Shown piece after piece: positions 1 through 8,999 of a DNA stretch of 64,000 nucleotides. The notes under the pieces were generated by a model that did not search any database, had not been told where the DNA came from, and saw only the letters and a program-made list of their open reading frames with translations. The stretch is taken from positions 62,001-126,000 of the forward strand of contig JAPLHB010000188.1 in the NCBI GenBank assembly GCA_026389845.1, given 5' to 3'. The stretch's first letter is position 1; the number at the start of each line of letters is the position of its first letter. This stretch comes from Chloroflexota bacterium. GTDB lineage: Bacteria > Chloroflexota > Anaerolineae > CG2-30-64-16. A program made the position numbers and the translations under genes.

Positions 1-2
1 TT

Positions 3-992
3 AACCTCAACCTTAGCCTTGGCGGCGGAGCAGAACCGGCACTGGAGCAGGCTGCGGCGGAACCCCGACCGGCGATCGAGAACGTTATCATCATCGGCAG
101 CGGCCCGGCGGGGTGGTCGGCGGCGCTCTACACCGGCCGCGCCAACCTGCGACCGCTGCTCATCACCGGCAACGAGCTGGGCGGCCAGATCGCACTGACC
201 ACCGAGGTCGAGAACTTCCCCGGCATCGGGACGATTCAAGGCCCGGAGCTGGTGGAGAACATGCAGAAGCAGGCCGAGCGGTTCGGCGCCGAGGTGTTGA
301 TTGACTACGTGACCGAGCTGGACGTGAACGGGCCGCCCTTCACGGTGACGACGGCCGGCGGGCATCTCTTCCGCACGAACTCGGTGATCGTCGCTACCGG
401 CGCATCGCCGCGGCGGCTGGCCGTGCCGGACGAGGAGCGGCTGACCGGGCGCGGGGTCAGCTATTGCGCCACCTGTGACGGCTTTTTCTTCCGCGGCAAG
501 GAAGTCGTGGTGATCGGCGGCGGCGACAGCGCGCTGCAAGAAGCGCTCTTCCTGACTAAGTTCGCCAGCCGGGTGCGGATCATCCATCGCCGCGACTCGC
601 TGCGGGCCGGCGCCACCCTGGCGCGTCGCGCCAAAGAGAACCCGAAGATCGAGTTCATCTGGAACAGCGTGGTGACGGCGATCAGCGGTGAGAACAAGGT
701 CGAGAAGCTCGCGGTCAAAAACGTCGTCACCGGCGAGGAAACGACCCTGCCCGTGGATGGCGTTTTCGTCTACGTCGGCCACCTGCCCAACAACCAGCTC
801 TTCATGGATAAACTGGCGATGGACGACCAGGGCTATCTGATCACCGACCGGCTGATGCGTACCAGTGTGCCGGGCATCTTTGCCGCGGGCGAGATCCAGG
901 ATCATCGCTTCAAGCAGGCCGCCACCTCCGCAGGCCAGGGCGTGGCCGCGGCCATGGAGTGCGAGAAGTATCTGGCGGAAACCGAGGCATGA
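3..992 (+). CDS. trxB: Thioredoxin reductase, 5' end cut by window
   Basis: FAD/NADPH disulfide reductase that reduces thioredoxin in the cytoplasm. The open frame runs in from the window edge. It shows the FAD-binding GSGPAGWSAALYTGR motif, the redox-active CATC in YCATCDGFFF, the second Rossmann motif GGGDSALQEA for NADPH, and the C-terminal FAD-contact segment GIFAAGEIQD. About 28 residues (Ala/Glu/Pro-rich) precede the first Rossmann strand. That is more than a normal TrxB N-terminus, so the protein may carry an N-terminal extension or fusion partner lying outside the window. The stop overlaps the ATG of the following GNAT gene (ATGA), which suggests a shared transcript. Confidence 0.93.
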   Translation, partial: NLNLSLGGGAEPALEQAAAEPRPAIENVIIIGSGPAGWSAALYTGRANLRPLLITGNELGGQIALTTEVENFPGIGTIQGPELVENMQKQAERFGAEVLIDYVTELDVNGPPFTVTTAGGHLFRTNSVIVATGASPRRLAVPDEERLTGRGVSYCATCDGFFFRGKEVVVIGGGDSALQEALFLTKFASRVRIIHRRDSLRAGATLARRAKENPKIEFIWNSVVTAISGENKVEKLAVKNVVTGEETTLPVDGVFVYVGHLPNNQLFMDKLAMDDQGYLITDRLMRTSVPGIFAAGEIQDHRFKQAATSAGQGVAAAMECEKYLAETEA

Positions 993-1807
993 AGGACGAA
1001 GGCGGAAGGATGAATCTATCGGTTGCCGATCTGGAAGCCTACATGCGTAAGGCGGCGGCTTTGACCCACGACGTGGTCGAGCGGCCGCCTTTTGTGCTTT
1101 TCTTCAACCCGCACGATGCGCTGCGCTTTTACAATTACGCAAAGCTCCTCGAACCGGTCGGCGACGCCCCTTCGACACACTCAGGGGAAGTTCTGTCGGA
1201 CGCGTTGGCAGAGGTGCGCGCCGCGTTCGTGGCGCGTGATCGGCTGCCCCGCTTCGAGTTCATCGCCGAGTTTGCGCCCGACTTTGGCGCAGCGTTGGCC
1301 GCGGCCGGTTTTACGCTCGAAGACCGCACCGTGCTGCTGACCTGCACCCGCGAGACCTTCCGCCCGGCGCCCCTCATCCCCGGCCTGGAGATCATCACCC
1401 TGACCCCCGATTCGCCGGCCGAAGACCTGCTGGCGCATACGGAGGTACAGCAGCGGGGGTTTGGCGACACGAGCGGCGAGCAGCCCACGCTGGCCGACGC
1501 GGAGCATTTCCGCCCCAAGCTCGAACGGTACGCGGCGTTCCTGGCCCGGCTGGACGGCGTGCCGGTCGCTGCGGGGGACTTCACGGCGCCGCTGGATGGC
1601 TTCACGGAACTGGTGGGGATCGCGACGTTGGAGGCGTATCGCCGGCGGGGCATCGCCTCGGCCCTGACCGCCCAGGCCGCACAGACCGCGTTCGAGCGCG
1701 GCGTCGAGGTGGCCTTCTTGACCGCGGCCGACGAGCGCGCGGGCCGGGTCTATGAACGCGTGGGTTTCCGGCCCTATGCAACCGCGCTGGCGTACTGCGC
1801 GGAGTAA
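989..1807 (+). CDS. GNAT-family N-acetyltransferase
   Basis: Probable acetyl-CoA-dependent N-acetyltransferase with unknown substrate. The C-terminal half shows the GNAT core: strand beta4 with ELVGIATLEAYRRRGIASALT, which is the Q/RxxGxG/A acetyl-CoA loop (RRRGIA), then AFLTAADERAGRVYERVGFRPY, the usual end of the fold. The N-terminal half is divergent and resembles a second degenerate GNAT lobe. ATG 989 overlaps the trxB stop. ATG 1010 (MNLSVADLEAY) has an AAGGA 13 bases upstream and is an equally good start, because the first seven residues are low-complexity. It is translationally coupled to trxB, but a functional link is not evident. Confidence 0.82.
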   Translation: MKDEGGRMNLSVADLEAYMRKAAALTHDVVERPPFVLFFNPHDALRFYNYAKLLEPVGDAPSTHSGEVLSDALAEVRAAFVARDRLPRFEFIAEFAPDFGAALAAAGFTLEDRTVLLTCTRETFRPAPLIPGLEIITLTPDSPAEDLLAHTEVQQRGFGDTSGEQPTLADAEHFRPKLERYAAFLARLDGVPVAAGDFTAPLDGFTELVGIATLEAYRRRGIASALTAQAAQTAFERGVEVAFLTAADERAGRVYERVGFRPYATALAYCAE

Positions 1808-1820
1808 GCGATGTCGCGTA

Positions 1821-1878
1821 CGTGCCAGGCACGTTTCGGAAGTGCCTGGCACGTTTCGGAAGTGCCTGGCACGTTTCG
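1821..1878. repeat. Short tandem palindromic repeat between convergent genes
   Basis: Three copies of a roughly 20-base unit built around the perfect palindrome GTGCCTGGCAC / GTGCCAGGCAC, separated by GTTTCGGAA. It lies between the convergent GNAT and aldo/keto reductase genes. Each unit can form a hairpin, so the block could act as a bidirectional transcription-end structure. No T-tract is present. Confidence 0.7.
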
Positions 1879-1880
1879 CG

Positions 1881-2738
1881 TCACCAAAACATCGGTTTCA
1901 TCTCTTGTCGCGCGACGAGCGCCTGCATCTCCTCGTCAGAGGGTCGCTGCTCGAACCGGCTGGCCGCGTCCAACACCTGCGGCAGCACGTGGATGTCGCC
2001 CACGGTGTTGAGGAAGACGCCCGGCCGACCCAAGACCCAATGCACCGCCAGGTCAACGTCGGCCTGTTCTTCGAGCGGCTCATACCAGGTGGCGCGCGTC
2101 TGCGGCCGGCCTTCCCAACGGCGCCGCGTCAACCCCTTGATCGTCTGCACCGCTACGTTCCGCGCCTGGCAGATCTTCACCACAGTCTCGAAGCCCGCGG
2201 CGTAGACAAGATTTTGCATCAGCAGATAGTTGTAGGGCAAGAGGACCGAGTCGAAGTCGAAGCGGTGCAGGCTGAGTTGGTGCATGGCCGCAATCGAGAT
2301 TTCGTGCCCGGTGACGCCGATGAAGCGCACCAATCCCTGCTCGCGCGCCTCGATCAACGCCTCCAGCGCGCCGCCTGGCCCCATCGCGGTCTTCCATTCC
2401 TCCGGGTCTATCAAGGCGTGCAGTTGGATCAGATCCACGCTGTCTACCTGGAGCCGTTCCAGGGAACGATGGAATTCCTCTTTGGCTTCCGCATAGGTCC
2501 GTTTGCCGGTCTTGGTCGCCAGGAAGAACTGCTTGCGATAGCGCGGCATCCACGGGCCGACACGTAACTCTGCCTCGCCGTAGCTGGCCGCGGTGTCAAT
2601 GTGGTTGACGCCATACTCCAGCAGTAGATCGAGGGTGCGGTCGGCCTCAGCCTGGGTCACGCCCCCCAGGGCCGCTGCGCCGAAGAGCGTGCGCGTGCTC
2701 AGGTGGCCGGTGCGGCCGAAAAGAAGTTTGGGGATCAT
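1881..2738 (-). CDS. Aldo/keto reductase
   Basis: NAD(P)H-dependent oxidoreductase of the AKR superfamily with a TIM-barrel fold; substrate unknown. The catalytic tetrad is readable: Asp in NHIDTAASYG, Tyr in ASYGEAE, Lys in LATKTGKR and His in DLIQLHAL. The C-terminal segment VHWVLGRPGVFLNTVGD corresponds to the cofactor-binding end of the barrel. The open frame extends upstream to 2888, but ATG 2738 (MIPKLLFGRTG) has an AGGAG ribosome site six to seven bases upstream and the normal AKR N-terminus. The protein is 285 aa, close to family length. It is monocistronic, and its upstream flank is the hairpin element at 2829-2944. Confidence 0.92.
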   Translation of the reverse strand: MIPKLLFGRTGHLSTRTLFGAAALGGVTQAEADRTLDLLLEYGVNHIDTAASYGEAELRVGPWMPRYRKQFFLATKTGKRTYAEAKEEFHRSLERLQVDSVDLIQLHALIDPEEWKTAMGPGGALEALIEAREQGLVRFIGVTGHEISIAAMHQLSLHRFDFDSVLLPYNYLLMQNLVYAAGFETVVKICQARNVAVQTIKGLTRRRWEGRPQTRATWYEPLEEQADVDLAVHWVLGRPGVFLNTVGDIHVLPQVLDAASRFEQRPSDEEMQALVARQEMKPMFW

Positions 2739-2828
2739 GTGATTCTCCTCTGTAGAACGGTCGGAAAATACGAACAAAGTCCAACGCACCGAATGATACC
2801 ACAGACTGGCCGCAATACGCGCGCGAGA

Positions 2829-2944
2829 GCCTACGGTTGAAACCGTAGTCTGGCACAGACGAAACCCGTTGAAACGGGTTGCCGCCACGGCGCGGAGTGC
2901 GTTTCAACGCACTTGCCGTGCCAGACGGTGATTTCAATCATCGG
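2829..2944. repeat. Composite four-hairpin repeat, copy 1
   Basis: Four successive small palindromes: GGTTGAAACC, CCCGTTGAAACGGG, GTGCGTTTCAACGCAC and GGTGATTTCAATCA(T)C. Every loop region carries the same TTGAAA/TTTCAA core. Arms TCTGGCAC (about 2849) and GTGCCAGA (about 2917) pair around hairpins 2 and 3, so a branched fold is possible. The same four hairpins occur in reverse order and orientation at 21004-21123. Confidence 0.8.
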
Positions 2945-3070
2945 TCCGAATGGCTTTTGCTTTGTATAGGCACGTTCCTGCCCCCGTTTGACAGTTGCCC
3001 CTGTTTGCCGGATAATCTGCCCGGCCAACCGCGTTCGTCGGAAGGGCTGTTGAGCCGATCACGAGCAATC

Positions 3071-4822
3071 ATGAACCCAATCCGCCAAATCGCCAGATTC
3101 CTCCGACCCTATCGCAGGGAAGCGATCATCGCCCCGCTGTTGATGGTCGTGGAAGTTGCCATAGACCTGATCTTGCCGTCCCTCATGGAGCGCATTATTG
3201 ACGTGGGGATCGGCACGCGCAACCTGCCGGTGGTGCTGAACACCGGTTTGTTGATGCTCGGGCTGACCTTCGTCGGCGCGTTTGGGGGCATCGGCTGCAC
3301 CGTTTTCGCGGTGCGCGCGGCCATGAACTACGGCGCCGACCTGCGCAGCGCGGTCTACCGCAAGATTCAGACGCTCTCCTTCGGCAACCTCGACCGGCTC
3401 GGCACCGGTCAACTGGTCACGCGGCTCACCAACGACGTCAACCAGGCGCAGGAGGTTGTCCTGATCGCGTTGCGCATCCTCGTGCGTGCGCCACTGCTCG
3501 TCGTGGGGAGCCTCATCATGGCGATCCTCACCAGCCTCCGCCTGGCGCCCACCCTGGTGATCCTGGTTCCGTTCCTGACGGTCGTGCTGGTCGTTGTGAT
3601 CCGGCGCTCCACGCCGCTCTTTCTTCGTGTCCAGGAGAGCCTCGACCGGCTGAACACCACGCTCCAGGAAAACCTGGCCGGGGTGCGGGTGGTCAAGGCG
3701 TTTGTGCGCGGCCAGCACGAGGAGGCACGTTTCGGCGCTGCCAACGATGCGCTGATGGCAAACTCGATCCGGGCCATGCAGTTCAGCGCGATCGTCGGCC
3801 CCTTTATGATGCTGGCGCTGAATTTCGGCGTCGCTGGCGCGCTCTGGTTCGGTGGCGTTCAGGTGACGCAGGGGACGATGACCGTCGGCGAGATCGTCGC
3901 GTTCACCAACTACCTCCGCCAGACGCTCTTCTCCCTGCAGATGGTCAGCATGTTGCTCATCCAGGTCTCTCGCGCGGGCGCTTCGGCCACGCGCCTGGCC
4001 GAGGTGTTGAACGCCGCGCCAGACGTCCAGGATCGGCCCGGCGCCCAGGCGGCGTTTCCGGCGGGTGGCCGTGTCGCCTTCGAGCACGTGACCTTCGCGT
4101 ATGACGGCGGCGATCCTGTGCTGCAGGACATCAGCTTCGTGGCCGAGCCGGGGCAGACGGTCGCCATCCTGGGCGCGACGGGGTCGGGCAAGTCCTCCCT
4201 GGTCAGCCTGATTCCGCGCTTCTACGACGTGAAAGCCGGCCGAGTGACCATCGGCGGCGTGGACGTGCGCGACATCCCCCAGGCCGAGCTGCGCAGCCAC
4301 ATCGGCGTGGCCTTGCAAGACACCATCCTCTTCTCCGGCAGTATCGCCGAAAACATCCGCCAGGGCCGCCCTGCGGCCGATGATGTCGCCCTGGCCGCGG
4401 CCGCGCAGGCCGCGCAGGCCGACGATTTTATCACGGCGTTGCCCGAAGGCTACGGCGGCGAGTTGGGGCAGCGGGGGGTCAATCTCTCCGGCGGTCAAAA
4501 GCAGCGGATTGCCATCGCCCGTGCCCTGATCCGGCAGCCCGACATCCTGATCCTGGATGACAGCACGAGTGCAGTGGATGTCCAAACAGAGGCCAGGCTC
4601 CAGGCCGCGCTGGACCGGTTGATGGCCGGGCGGACCAGCTTTGTGGTGGCCCAACGCATCAGCACCGTGCTCCAGGCCGATAAGATTCTGGTCCTCGACG
4701 AGGGCCGGATCGCCGCGGAGGGCACGCACCAGGAGTTGATCGTTACCAGTCCGATCTACCGCGAGATTTTTGAGTCGCAATTGGGCAACGGGGCGCTGGC
4801 AGCCGCGGGAGGTGTCTCATGA
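3071..4822 (+). CDS. ABC exporter half-transporter, degenerate ATPase subunit
   Basis: First subunit of a heterodimeric type IV ABC exporter: six TM helices (about residues 20-310) followed by a nucleotide-binding domain. Walker A is GATGSGKSS (about 368) and the signature is LSGGQKQR (about 471). Walker B is ILILDDSTSAVD, with Asp in place of the catalytic Glu, and the switch histidine is Gln in VVAQRIST. Loss of these two residues marks the non-hydrolytic site in heterodimers such as TM287/288 and LmrCD. The open frame reaches 2879, but ATG 3071 (MNPIRQIARFLRPYR) gives the normal N-terminus; its ribosome site is weak. The stop overlaps the partner's ATG. The substrate is unknown; drugs or lipids are typical for the family. 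Confidence 0.93.
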   Translation: MNPIRQIARFLRPYRREAIIAPLLMVVEVAIDLILPSLMERIIDVGIGTRNLPVVLNTGLLMLGLTFVGAFGGIGCTVFAVRAAMNYGADLRSAVYRKIQTLSFGNLDRLGTGQLVTRLTNDVNQAQEVVLIALRILVRAPLLVVGSLIMAILTSLRLAPTLVILVPFLTVVLVVVIRRSTPLFLRVQESLDRLNTTLQENLAGVRVVKAFVRGQHEEARFGAANDALMANSIRAMQFSAIVGPFMMLALNFGVAGALWFGGVQVTQGTMTVGEIVAFTNYLRQTLFSLQMVSMLLIQVSRAGASATRLAEVLNAAPDVQDRPGAQAAFPAGGRVAFEHVTFAYDGGDPVLQDISFVAEPGQTVAILGATGSGKSSLVSLIPRFYDVKAGRVTIGGVDVRDIPQAELRSHIGVALQDTILFSGSIAENIRQGRPAADDVALAAAAQAAQADDFITALPEGYGGELGQRGVNLSGGQKQRIAIARALIRQPDILILDDSTSAVDVQTEARLQAALDRLMAGRTSFVVAQRISTVLQADKILVLDEGRIAAEGTHQELIVTSPIYREIFESQLGNGALAAAGGVS

Positions 4823-6675
4823 CGCCGAATAACGCGCCCCGGCCGCAGGTGCAACCTATCTTCGGCATCGGCCCGCGCGGGCCGATGGGGCCGGGCGGCG
4901 GGTTCGGCCAGACGGCGCGCGCCAAAGACGCGCAGGGCACGCTCCACCGGCTGTGGGGCTATCTGCGACGCCAGCGGTGGCTGTTGGTGGCCGTCGTCAT
5001 CCTGGTTCTGCTCACGACCGGCCTGAGCTTGCTCGGCCCCTACCTGATGGGGCTTGCCATTGACCGCTTCATCCTGGCCCATGATCTGCCCGGGCTGGCG
5101 CGGCTGATCGTGTTGATGCTCGTTTCCTACGCTGCGTTGTCGCTCACCTCGTGGCTCCAGACGATCCTGATGATTCGCGCAGCGCAGGGCACGGTGCGCG
5201 ATCTGCGCCGCGATCTCTTCGCCAAGCTGCAAACGTTATCACTGCGTTTCTTCGACGGGCATACGCACGGTGAGCTGATGAGCCGGCTGACCAACGATGT
5301 CGAGAACGTCAATACGGTGCTGACCAACAGCGTGACGAGCTTCATCTCCTCCATCTTCACGCTGGTGGGCGTCATCATCGTGATGTTGGCCGTCAACGTC
5401 CCGCTGGCGCTGGTCAGCCTCATCGTCGTGCCGCTGATGGCATATCTGACGCGCTATATCGCCCGTAACAGCCGGCAGGGCTTCCGCGATCAACAGGCGG
5501 CCTTGGGCGTGCTGAACGGACTGGTCGAGGAGAGCATCACCGGTGGCAAGGCCGTTCACGCCTACGGCCGCGAGGAGGCGGTGATCGAGGAGTTCGATCA
5601 GGCAAACCGCCGGTTGCGGGCGGCTGCGATCCGTGCGCAGACCTATTCCGGTCTGATGGGCCCGGGCGGCAACATGGTCAACAACATCGGCTTCGCTGCC
5701 ATGGCGACCGCGGGGGCCTGGATGGCCGTGCGGGGACTGGCGACCATCGGCACCGTTGCCAGCTTCCTGAACTACGCCCAGCAGCTCCGCCGGCCCATCA
5801 GCGACCTTGCCAGCCTCTTCAACACCATCCAGGCGGCGTTGGCCGGCGCCGAGCGGGTCTTCGACATTCTTGACGAACACCCGGAGATCGAAGATGCGCC
5901 GGAAGCCCTGCCGCTGACGGCCATCGCCGGCAAGGTGGTCTTCGACGCGGTGGACTTCGGCTACAAGTCAGGCGTGCCCGTGCTCCGTCACGTCAGCTTG
6001 ACCGCCGAGCCTGGGCAGACCATCGCGCTGGTGGGGCCGACCGGCGCGGGCAAGACGACCATCATTAACCTGCTGTCGCGCTTCTACGACGTGGATGCCG
6101 GCGCCATTCGGATTGACGACCAGGACATCCGCGGCGTTCGCAAGGCCGATCTGCGCCGGCAGTTGGGCGTGGTGCTGCAAGACACCTTCCTCTTCTCAGA
6201 AAGCGTCAAGGAAAACATCCGTTACGGCCGGCTGGACGCGACCGACGACGAGGTGATCGCTGCCGCACGCCTGGCGAACGCCGACCACTTCATCCACCGG
6301 CTGCCCCACAGCTACGATACGCTCCTATCGGAGCGCGCCGGCAACCTGAGCCAGGGCCAGCGGCAGTTGTTGGCGATCGCGTGCGCCATCCTGGCCGATC
6401 CCCGCATCCTCGTCCTGGACGAAGCAACCAGCAGCGTTGACACCCGCACCGAGGCACAGATCCAGGAAGCGCTGCTGCGTCTGATGGAGGGGCGGACGAG
6501 CTTCGTGGTGGCCCACCGCCTGAGCACGATCCGCGAGGCCGACAAGATCCTCGTCATCCGCAATGGTGAGATCGTGGAGCAAGGCAGCCACAAGGCCCTG
6601 CTGGCGCAGGAGGGATTCTACTACGAGTTGTACATGAGCCAATTCAAAGGCGTGATGATCCCTGGATCGAGGTGA
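4819..6675 (+). CDS. ABC exporter half-transporter, catalytic subunit
   Basis: Second subunit of the heterodimer. It has a Pro/Gly-rich cytoplasmic N-terminus (about 35 residues), six TM helices, then an NBD with Walker A GPTGAGKTT (about 407), canonical Walker B ILVLDEATSSVD with the catalytic Glu, and His switch in VVAHRLST. Its signature is LSQGQRQL rather than LSGGQ. This signature would face the degenerate site of the partner, as expected in asymmetric exporters. The start is ATG 4819 with GGAGGTG upstream, overlapping the partner's stop (ATGA), so the subunits are translationally coupled. No regulator is adjacent. Confidence 0.94.
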   Translation: MTPNNAPRPQVQPIFGIGPRGPMGPGGGFGQTARAKDAQGTLHRLWGYLRRQRWLLVAVVILVLLTTGLSLLGPYLMGLAIDRFILAHDLPGLARLIVLMLVSYAALSLTSWLQTILMIRAAQGTVRDLRRDLFAKLQTLSLRFFDGHTHGELMSRLTNDVENVNTVLTNSVTSFISSIFTLVGVIIVMLAVNVPLALVSLIVVPLMAYLTRYIARNSRQGFRDQQAALGVLNGLVEESITGGKAVHAYGREEAVIEEFDQANRRLRAAAIRAQTYSGLMGPGGNMVNNIGFAAMATAGAWMAVRGLATIGTVASFLNYAQQLRRPISDLASLFNTIQAALAGAERVFDILDEHPEIEDAPEALPLTAIAGKVVFDAVDFGYKSGVPVLRHVSLTAEPGQTIALVGPTGAGKTTIINLLSRFYDVDAGAIRIDDQDIRGVRKADLRRQLGVVLQDTFLFSESVKENIRYGRLDATDDEVIAAARLANADHFIHRLPHSYDTLLSERAGNLSQGQRQLLAIACAILADPRILVLDEATSSVDTRTEAQIQEALLRLMEGRTSFVVAHRLSTIREADKILVIRNGEIVEQGSHKALLAQEGFYYELYMSQFKGVMIPGSR

Positions 6676-6703
6676 ACCCATGCCCAAAGAATACCACAAC
6701 AAG

Positions 6704-6843
6704 TAACTGTTCACCGTTACTCCGCGAACGCCGTAGCATAGGGCCTTGTGCCCGTTCCGCGCCCCTTTACAGCCGTTTTGACGCCCGCGGAGCGCCCACA
6801 AGGGGCTATGCTACAAATCCGTTACCCCAACGGTGAACAGTTC
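6704..6843. mobile_element. MITE-like element with 7-bp target duplication
   Basis: A 140-bp non-coding element with 14-bp terminal inverted repeats AACTGTTCACCGTT / AACGGTGAACAGTT and an inner inverted pair GTAGCATAG...CTATGCTAC. It is flanked by the direct repeat CAACAAG at 6697-6703 and 6844-6850, a plausible target-site duplication. It interrupts a short frame starting at ATG 6680 (MPKEYHNK then stop). Joining the flanks through one target copy would extend that frame to 18 codons. No transposase is present, so movement would need a source elsewhere. A related element is at 10057-10230. Confidence 0.75.
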
Positions 6844-6939
6844 CAACAAGCGCCGGTTGGCTTTTTGCGCCCCTCTGATGTAGAATCACCCTGCAATTTG
6901 CAATCCGCAATTTGCAATCTGCAATGACGTGAGGTCATC

Positions 6940-7977
6940 ATGCGCGCTGTCGTCTTCTACCAACATGGTGGGCCGGATGTGTTGCAGTATCGCGAGGACA
7001 TCGTCGCCCCGCAGCCTGGCCCCGGCGAAGCGCTGGTCGCCGTCCGCTACGCGGCCCTTAACCGGCTGGACAATTTCGTCCGCATCGGTTGGAAGGGACT
7101 GGATCTGGCGATGCCGCACGTGCTCGGCTCCGACTTCAGCGGCGCGATCGCCGCGCTGGGCGATGGGGTGAGCGGTTGGCAGGTGGGGCAACGCGTCGTC
7201 GCCAACCCGACTCTTTGGTGCGGCGCGTGTCCTTCGTGCGTGGCGGGCTGGCACAACCGGTGCGACCGCTTCGCGATCCTCGGCGAGCACGTGCGCGGCG
7301 CCTATGCCGAATTCGTGGTGGTCCCGGCCCGCAACCTGGTCGCCATCCCCGCCGGCTATGCCGACGATCAGGCCGCGGCCGCCCCGCTGGTGAGCGTTAC
7401 CGCCTGGCACATGCTGATCACGGCCGGGCGCCTGCGGGCTGGCGAGACGGTGCTGGTGGTGGGCGCGGGCGGCGGGGTGAACAGCGTCGCCATCCAGATC
7501 GCCAGGCTGGCCGGCGCGACCGTCTTCGTGATCGCGGCCAACGCGGAGAAGGCCGCCAAAGCCCGCGCGTTGGGCGCGGATTGGGCCGTGGATCGCGCGG
7601 CCGAGCCGAACTGGAGTAAGGCAGTCTATGCCGCGACGGGCAAACGCGGGGTGGACGTGGTGGTAGACAACGTAGGCGCGGCGACCTGGAGCAGCAGCCT
7701 GCGCTGCCTGGTGAAGGGCGGCCGGCTGTTGACCGTCGGCGGGACGGCCGGTTACGAGGCGAGCACACCGGTCAACCTGCTCTTTGGCAAGCATCTGAGC
7801 ATCATCGGCAGCACCATGGGCACCCAGGCCGACTTCGAGGCGGTCATGGCGCAGGTATGGGCCGGCAAGCTCAAGCCGGTGGTGGACTCCGTCTTCCCCC
7901 TGGCCGAATACCCATCCGCGCTGGCGCGGATGTTGAACGGGGAAGGGTTCGGGAAGATCCTGGTGAAAGTGGCGTGA
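6940..7977 (+). CDS. Zinc-type alcohol dehydrogenase-like oxidoreductase (MDR family)
   Basis: NAD(P)H-dependent medium-chain dehydrogenase/reductase of 345 aa. The structural-zinc lobe is present as CGACPSCVAGWHNRC (four Cys). The catalytic-zinc ligands of classical alcohol dehydrogenases are missing: the usual Cys is Asn in AALNRLDN, and GHE is replaced by GSDFSG. That pattern is typical of quinone-oxidoreductase or enoyl-reductase-like members. The Rossmann motif is GAGGGVNSVAIQIA, followed by GVDVVVDNVG. The start is ATG 6940 with GAGG about seven bases upstream. The stop overlaps the GTG start of the hydrolase that follows. Upstream, 6890-6925 is a short run of TTTGCAATC-like direct repeats. 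Confidence 0.9.
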   Translation: MRAVVFYQHGGPDVLQYREDIVAPQPGPGEALVAVRYAALNRLDNFVRIGWKGLDLAMPHVLGSDFSGAIAALGDGVSGWQVGQRVVANPTLWCGACPSCVAGWHNRCDRFAILGEHVRGAYAEFVVVPARNLVAIPAGYADDQAAAAPLVSVTAWHMLITAGRLRAGETVLVVGAGGGVNSVAIQIARLAGATVFVIAANAEKAAKARALGADWAVDRAAEPNWSKAVYAATGKRGVDVVVDNVGAATWSSSLRCLVKGGRLLTVGGTAGYEASTPVNLLFGKHLSIIGSTMGTQADFEAVMAQVWAGKLKPVVDSVFPLAEYPSALARMLNGEGFGKILVKVA

Positions 7978-8999
7978 CCGACCAGAAAGCCGTTCCTCGC
8001 ACGCTCCTGCGTCGTTCCTGGCTGCTGCCCGCGGCCGGCCTGGGCCTGGCCGCGGCGACCGCGATGCGCTACTACCTGACGCACCCGCAGCGCGCCGTCG
8101 CCGAGCTGCCGGGCGACCTGGTTGCGGGGGCCAAGGATCTCTTCGTTACCGCCGAGGACGGCGCGCGGCTCCATGCGATCTGGCTGGGTGGCCGTGGCGA
8201 CCGGACGATCATCCACCACCACGGCTACAACAGCAGCGGCGGCATCGTCCTGGCGCGGCGGCTGGTGATGCCACCGGCCCTGCAACGGCCGCCTTTCAGC
8301 CGGCTCTCCGAAGGGCAACTGAGCGCCTTTGTGGGTGAGGACGCCGAGCCGCTGACCGCGTGGCCGTTGGTGCGCGCAGCCCTGGGCCGCGGCTACAACT
8401 GCCTGCTCGTGGACATCCGCGGCCATGGCCGGTCGGATGGCCCGTGGGATTCGAAGGGCGCGCTGCCGATGGACGATCTATTGGGTTGGGTGCGCTGGCT
8501 GCGGGAGGAGCAGGGCCAGCGCTGGGCTGGTCTGTGGGGCAACTCGTTCGGCGCGTCGGTGGGCCTGGCCCTGGCGGCCCAACATGCGGGCGGCGGAATA
8601 GATGCGATGGTGCTCGATAGCCCCGCGATCTCGGGCCGCGGTCTTTACTCCGGCCGGGTGCGACCTCCGATCTACTGGGCCATCCAGCCGGTGATCCAGG
8701 TGTTGGCGAATCACGATCTGTGGCGGGCCTTGCAAAACGTCCACGCCTGGATGCCGATCCTCCTTATCCACGGCATGGCCGACACCCACGTGCCTTCGTG
8801 GCAGAGCGAGCAGGTCTATAAGCTGATCTGGGACGCCACGGCCCCGGAGCGCGCCGAGTTGTGGCTCGTCCCCGGCGCGGATCACCTGGAGGCGCTAGAG
8901 GTCGCGCCGGAGATGTACGTCAAACGCACGTTGGACTGGTTCGATCGTTGGCTGGGAGACAATACCGCAAAGGCCACTACCGACCGCTTGTCATTCTGA
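7974..8999 (+). CDS. Alpha/beta hydrolase, membrane-anchored
   Basis: Serine hydrolase of the alpha/beta fold, 341 aa from a GTG start that overlaps the preceding stop (GTGA). One N-terminal hydrophobic segment (LLPAAGLGLAAATAMRYYL) probably anchors it to the membrane. The catalytic triad is readable: nucleophile Ser in GLWGNSFGASVG, acid Asp in HGMADTHVP and His in GADHLEALE. The oxyanion region is HHHGYNSSGG. The family resembles the BAAT/esterase-like hydrolases often annotated as lysophospholipase-like; the substrate cannot be told. A longer open frame begins inside the dehydrogenase but lacks support. Confidence 0.88.
   Translation: MTDQKAVPRTLLRRSWLLPAAGLGLAAATAMRYYLTHPQRAVAELPGDLVAGAKDLFVTAEDGARLHAIWLGGRGDRTIIHHHGYNSSGGIVLARRLVMPPALQRPPFSRLSEGQLSAFVGEDAEPLTAWPLVRAALGRGYNCLLVDIRGHGRSDGPWDSKGALPMDDLLGWVRWLREEQGQRWAGLWGNSFGASVGLALAAQHAGGGIDAMVLDSPAISGRGLYSGRVRPPIYWAIQPVIQVLANHDLWRALQNVHAWMPILLIHGMADTHVPSWQSEQVYKLIWDATAPERAELWLVPGADHLEALEVAPEMYVKRTLDWFDRWLGDNTAKATTDRLSF

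Noticed and set aside
1821..1878. CRISPR-like short repeat
   Set aside because: Units are contiguous, without unique spacers of constant length, and there are no cas genes.
3059..4780. 573-codon minus-strand frame opposite the first ABC gene
   Set aside because: It is Gln/His/Asp/Arg-rich shadow sequence of the ABC frame with no recognisable motif.
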